A stretch of DNA of 64,000 nt from NCBI GenBank assembly GCA_025331125.1, contig JAOALB010000032.1:62001-126000 (forward strand), read 5' to 3'. This stretch comes from Mycogone perniciosa. Taxonomy: Eukaryota > Ascomycota > Sordariomycetes > Hypocreales > Hypocreaceae. Under the pieces are notes generated by a model. That model was not told the origin of the DNA and searched no databases. It was given only the letters and a program-made list of their open reading frames with translations. The translations under genes were made by a program, and so were the position numbers. Each line of letters begins with the position of its first letter. The stretch's first letter is position 1. Below are positions 58,985-64,000 of the stretch, piece by piece.

Positions 58985-60065
58985 GAAGCACATGTAGGTA
59001 GGTGTGGCGCTTACACTTGGCATCAGCCCTCCCACGCCAATGTATTTTGCCTTGTTCGGGTCATTCGGGGTTAGGCCCAAGGGTTCTGTTGCGTTCTGGA
59101 CACCGAAGGAAGCGCCGCTCGCTAACTAATGCTGTTAACGGCTTGGTCAGGGCATTCTACCCCGGGGGAAGCCTTTGCGTGATCACACCAAATGCCTCAC
59201 ATTCGCCGAGAGCCACGAGTTCCAAGCTTTCCGATGGCAGCAGAGATGATAGCATGACACCGGGAAGAGGTGGTTGGCGGATCGAGGGCGTTTAGGAAAG
59301 CGGCTGAATACTCTGTGCGATGCAGCGAGTCGACAGATGCTAGTGTTTTGATTCTGGGGCAACGGCCATGCACCACGCGGCATTTTCTGTTCCCCATGTT
59401 GACTTGGTATTCTGCTGCTTGTTGACTATTTGTTGACTGCAGGGCATTGCACCCCTCCTTGCTGGTAAAACTCGGCTTTACTGTGGAGGATCTACCACTG
59501 CCGTCGACAATCCGGCAGATGAGCTGCCTACCGAACGACCATGAGGCGTTCCAGTGGGACCAAGACACGACCAATAGTAGTAGTCATTGCTGAAAATCAA
59601 GCCAGCCACGATGTCACCTCAGACTCGGCAGTGTGGTACGTAAACTCAAGTGCAGTGCCAGATGTTACCGCGGGCCGCCGGTCTCAGTGATGTCGATGGC
59701 CTCCCGTGTGAGTGCTGCTGCTGCGGAATAGTACCGGGATGCCACGAGGAGATTCTGTTGGCTGCATCTTAGCCGGGCCCCCCAACTTCGGCTTTCGGAC
59801 ACGTGGAACTCCAGAGATAGGGTAATAGACCGACTGGGGATGGCGGCGCATTCTTTTCCCCTTCTCGGCAAAGTTGGAGTCGAATCGCTTGCTTGGCTGG
59901 TGATGCTAGCAGGAATACTAGCAAATAACAGGTACATACATGCAAGTAGTATCAAGAAAAGAATGAAAGGAAGGGTACGTGAGACGACATGTAGACGTGA
60001 ACAGGGGTGTGTGCACTGGCTGTTCTATAAAGCTTGGCAATGAGTTCCGTGCTCGTAATGACAGG

Positions 60066-60097
60066 AGTACTATTACTTCGTACCTAGTACGGAGTAT
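60066..60097. repeat. TACGGAGTA-family cluster
   Basis: GGAGTACTATTACTTCGTACC followed by AGTACGGAGTATC; part of the dispersed intergenic word family. Confidence 0.65.
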
Positions 60098-62740
60098 CAG
60101 TCTTCGCAGTAGTACTACTCCGCAATGTGTGCAGGAGAGATGATCCCCCGGCGGCTTTCATTCCGCAACGGCCAAGTCTTGCAGGGCAGGCCGTTGCTAG
60201 CTCTGCCGGTTCGACAAGGCATGGATCGTGAATGAGAATCAGGGGGAACGCTGCAGCGAAAATGCGTTCGAAACATGGCAGAAGAGGGCTGAAATTGTGG
60301 GAGCTGTGCGGCAAGGGGGTCCGGTCCGATCGTGGTGGCAACCTGTTGGCTCGGATTAAGACGCAGCGATCAGCCACTGACATCCTAAGGGAGGGGCTTG
60401 CTGCTATAACCGCTATGGCGTAGGAGCGTCATCAGTACCCGCCCACCTCACCAACCTTTGCGGCATTTGCTTGGGAAGATGCCGAAGGGTATTGCGGTGT
60501 CGAAGTTTGTTGGGCGGCACCCGAGCAGTGCTCCGTCCTGCTGCGTGCTGCGTGCTTTGTGCTTCTGTCATGGCGCCTAGGCGCCAAGTGAGCTGGTGTT
60601 TCTATCCCGCGTTTCTCGTATGAGATGAGAATTCAGCCAAGCCCCCCAGCCACACAGGCTTCATGTTGCTCCGAATTTCGATGTGTCGATATTGACTACG
60701 AGTATTCTCGCCATGTGAGAGGGCACCGCCAGAACGGTTCGCTACGAAACATTGTCTTGGGGTGCCAACCCTGGTGGGGTCTGGCCTGAGACAAGGCCGA
60801 ACAAACGAAAGAGGAAATCCGTCTACGAGTGGACGGCGGTTGTGCTGAACAGCCATCCTCATCCTAGGCTGTACGGAGTGTACCACGCATATTGCATGCG
60901 GCCAGGCGGTACATCCTTTGAATCCACCAGCCGCGGCATTGACAACGGCATCGCGAGGGCTGAATGCTGTCGGAATCGTCGACATTCTAGGCAGATGTTC
61001 TGCATAAGTTTTGAAACATGACTCAAGCCCGAGAGCAATACTCGTAGGGCGTTGCGCCCGATTTCCGCGGCTTCTGTAGATCTTCAGACGGGAGGATTTA
61101 ACAAACGAGTGCGAGAGATCCTAAGCATAGGTGTTAGTGAGTCAGGTGCGATTTTACGAGACAATCCTTCAGGTGCTTGGCGTCTTTTATTTTTTCTTTG
61201 TTTTTTTTTTCTCGCACCAAAGTCAAAGATCCGTGGATCTCGGGTTGTGGGAAGAAGAGCTTATTTTCCAGCCACTCGCGTGGCAGGACAGGGGCGTACG
61301 GCCACTAAAATCACACCAGGGCGCCTGCGAAATGACAATCCTGGAGCTATACCTGTTTTAGCAAGTGGATGTAGTAAAGTACATGGTATTTGTACTCGTA
61401 GTCCGTACCCGTGCCGGAGCAGTCGGGTATTCGAGAATGTTTTTCTGCTGGCTGGCAATATGCAATATGTACTCGTAATGGCATTTCGCTGTCCGTTGGC
61501 ACAAATAAGCAACTGTCATCGAATGAATTGCCGAAAGAGCGGTAGTCGATTTTGTCAACAATACTCCGTACGCTGTAGGACCTAGCTACAAATAGGTAGA
61601 TTGATGACGGCAAGGCTAATCGAAGAAATAGATAATTTTGGAATGCCAATAGTATCTACTTTGGAGCAGTCTTATTACCCAATGATGGAATCGAGAACCG
61701 GATAATTACTTACTTGACAGCGGGCGCTATGATAAGATGGTTTCATCCAACTATCTGCTACTGCTACTACCAGGCCAAAAAAGAAAGCTGCATCATCAAA
61801 TTGTGTCATAATCCGCGAGCCGCCGGCTCAGTAGACTATGATTCGCAAGTGCAGATTCTTGGCTTCGAAGCCACAACGGGCTCTCCTATTCAATAGCGCC
61901 CCTGATTATCGACGATGCTGGGCTATGACATGATGAAAACCAGCGTTGACTGAAACAATTGCACATGCATTGATGTGCTTATGACAGGCCAGGCGGCACC
62001 ACTCCGTATGATTCGGCATTTGTCAAAGGGTGGTATGGAGTGCAGACGAAATAGGATATTTCAAGCGACAAGGTCTCAGTGACGGGGACAGGGATGTTTC
62101 GAGCCGCGACGGCACATGAACAGCCGCGATCGATGTTTCTGCCGCCAAGGAGCAAGGCTGCAGGGGGGCTAGCGGGCTGGGGTAGGCGAAGAGGTAAAAG
62201 GGGAGAAGCCATTGCTAAATATTACTGCTACTACTCGTACCTCGGATCACGGAGATTGGTTGTGCTCCGTAAATAGCTTCTAGAATACCTACGTAATTAG
62301 GTATCGGTCCATTTGTTAAAACTGGGCCTGAGATGCTGGCGTCTAATACACATACGAGTAGGATGTGCAGCGAAGCAACCAAGGCTACCTAATAATACGA
62401 CAGCACAATAAACAGCCGCACAATAGAAATGTCGGTTAGCAGTCGGCCGTTTCCTTTTTGGCGTTGAGCCGATATGATCACCGCTTGCAGTGTGATGGAT
62501 ACAACTGCTACCGCTACCTCTGCATGCTGGCCCAGTGGGTAGCAGGGAAATGAATGGCATGCTGCAACCTAATATAAATTGACCGATTACTGATGAATAC
62601 CAAAAAAAGTCCCGTCGAAATTTCCGTTACCAGGTAGGCCCTAGCACTCTGTGTCAGCATACTCGTAGGTATGTCTCATAACCGATGCGCAGGGTTAGTA
62701 CTCGTATTAGTATTTGTTTCAATGTTGGCAAGCTGTCTTG

Positions 62741-62769
62741 AAACAAACAAACAAACAAACAAACAAACA
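62741..62769. repeat. (AAAC)n microsatellite
   Basis: Seven AAAC units; same unit type as the tract at 13659-13690. Confidence 0.9.
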
Positions 62770-64000
62770 TTTCACGACAAGACATGGCGTCAACAGTGCT
62801 CAGATGTTAGGTGTCCTTGATCAGCATTTAACCAAACACCAGTTCCATTTCGTTTACCAAATAACCTACGGAGTACGATCGAGGTTGTTGGATCGATGGA
62901 TCCACAGCCTTCTTGTCAGTCAGGTATGCAGCACCCCGTACTCCATACGGACTCCGGAGTTGGCATGTGCCTGCTTCCGGCTCCGTAAAGGGACAAGCAC
63001 GGATGGGGCATGCATGAACGCCCAAAATGGTGACGCGGGCGCCGATTGATCAATATACGAGAGATAAACCCCATAATATGATTCTTAAGTGCTCCTTCGT
63101 GGTCGCGAAGATGGCCAAGGTGTCGTACAAATAACCAGGATGCAGAAGTCGCAAAACATCACCATACTCGATGTATTCATACTGTAGCCACAAGCATGTC
63201 TGAGCCAAGCCCTCTGTTTTCTGTCTTGCAGAAAGCCTCCCCCCTGATCCTGAATGCCGGGCGGAAAAACGCACGTTACATTGAGCCGGCGATCCCGGCA
63301 TATGATAGACTTGGTACATGGGCGCACGGGGTAGAAGAGTAACGGTGCACCGTGATCCTCTGGATTCTCATCTCACTAAAAATAGTTGACAATCAGTGAG
63401 TGCATTTTGCCCACTTTACCTGAACAAGTAGGACAAGGTGGCACAGGCTAGGATTAGTCGTTAGTGCTGCGATAAAATAACCCAGCAAGAGGATCGATCT
63501 CACTTGAGGTCTCTGTGAAAGAAACCTTCACCAAGGGGAGAAAAAAAAGTGGTCCTGGTGAAACATTGCGTGCTCCAAGAGCTGAACATTCGATCTCGCT
63601 TCAGATGGAGCAAGTACGAGGAGAATGGACACCGAATAGGGCCGTTTGCTTATGCGAATCAGGACCAACAGTGTTGATTGAGAACTCGGCCGAGCTGTGC
63701 TGATAGTAATTACCGTGACATGGTTTGGCCCGGAGATGGACCCTAATCGGGAAAATGAGGACCGGGATGTCCAATGCCAAGAACCGCGGACCTCACGGGC
63801 AACCCGACGGTAAGGCGGGGCCCTGGGGTACATCCAGATGTGACGAGCCAACAGAGAGAGACATTGCCCCTACGGTCAGAATGTATGGGTGGCCATGTAC
63901 ATGCCAAACGGGGCCCTGTACGGATGTATCCTCCCCGTCATGGTGCGGAATCTGCGCTGTGCGTCCTTTGCCGAATGGTCAATAGTCAAGGTGTACCGTC

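Larger units (their letters stand above)
54301..64000. other. 9.7-kb gene-free tail
   Basis: I can support no gene. Frames of 100-194 codons (for example minus 56449-57033, plus 57361-57807, plus 61052-61585) show no family motifs and have frame-shifting composition. Contents: microsatellites (54560, 55119, 62741), TACGGAGTA-type repeats (55540, 55781, 56822, 57460, 58917-58984, 60066-60097, 61562, 62866) and TACTCCATACGGA near 62940. No transposase or reverse-transcriptase motif noticed. Confidence 0.5.

Noticed and set aside
61052..61585. 177-codon plus-strand frame
   Set aside because: No motif, contains a low-complexity Phe/Leu run derived from a T-tract.
1..64000. CRISPR arrays, prokaryotic operons, integrated virus or transposase genes
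   Set aside because: None of the expected repeats or motifs seen; the sequence is ordinary fungal nuclear DNA.

Overview
The window looks like a euchromatic piece of a filamentous ascomycete (Pezizomycotina) genome. Four things support this: short GT..AG introns of mostly 50-90 bp, monocistronic genes on both strands separated by 0.2-5 kb, fungus-specific families (a PTH11-like/rhodopsin-type seven-helix protein, a Zn(II)2Cys6 protein, a UreD urease accessory protein, a 2EXR/F-box-like protein), and many copies of the short palindrome-like intergenic word TACGGAGTA/TACTCCGTA. Protein flavour suggests Sordariomycetes, probably Hypocreales; that placement is an inference from recall, not a computed result. 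I see no RNA genes, no intact transposon, no CRISPR and no operons.

Layout. 0.5-12.2 kb is gene-dense: POT1 telomere protein (+), cohesin subunit SCC3/STAG (-), UreD (+), RNA polymerase III subunit RPC4/RPC53 (+) and a six-exon seven-helix membrane protein (-). 13.8-21 kb has a large membrane-bound phosphoglycerol-transferase/sulfatase-like protein (-), then a 2-kb repeat-rich gap, kynurenine formamidase (+) and a convergent MFS monocarboxylate-type transporter (-). 21-31.6 kb is sparse, with one gene, a protein carrying its Zn2Cys6 cluster at the C terminus (-). 31.6-41.5 kb has cyclin B (+), a mitochondrial aspartate/glutamate carrier (+), a 2EXR/F-box-like protein (-) and a cystinosin homologue (+). 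41.7-52.4 kb has mitochondrial leucyl-tRNA synthetase (-), methylenetetrahydrofolate reductase (+), an unassigned probable nuclear protein (-), an orphan coding fragment and a SLC66A2/Any1-like PQ-loop protein (-). From 52.4 to 64 kb I can support no gene: about 11.5 kb of intergenic sequence with microsatellites and copies of the TACGGAGTA word.

Most genes are independent housekeeping genes (telomere capping, cohesion, Pol III, mitotic cyclin, mitochondrial translation and transport, one-carbon metabolism, NAD/tryptophan catabolism, urease maturation). They do not form an evident pathway cluster. I did not find a convincing new multi-gene system. The best leads are the exact 16-nt palindrome-like intergenic repeat, the OpgB-like catalytic core of the membrane protein at 13.8-16.4 kb, the Zn2Cys6 protein with a reversed domain order, the unassigned nuclear protein with a 462-bp intron, and the large gene-free tail. 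All exon boundaries come from reading frames and splice signals only.
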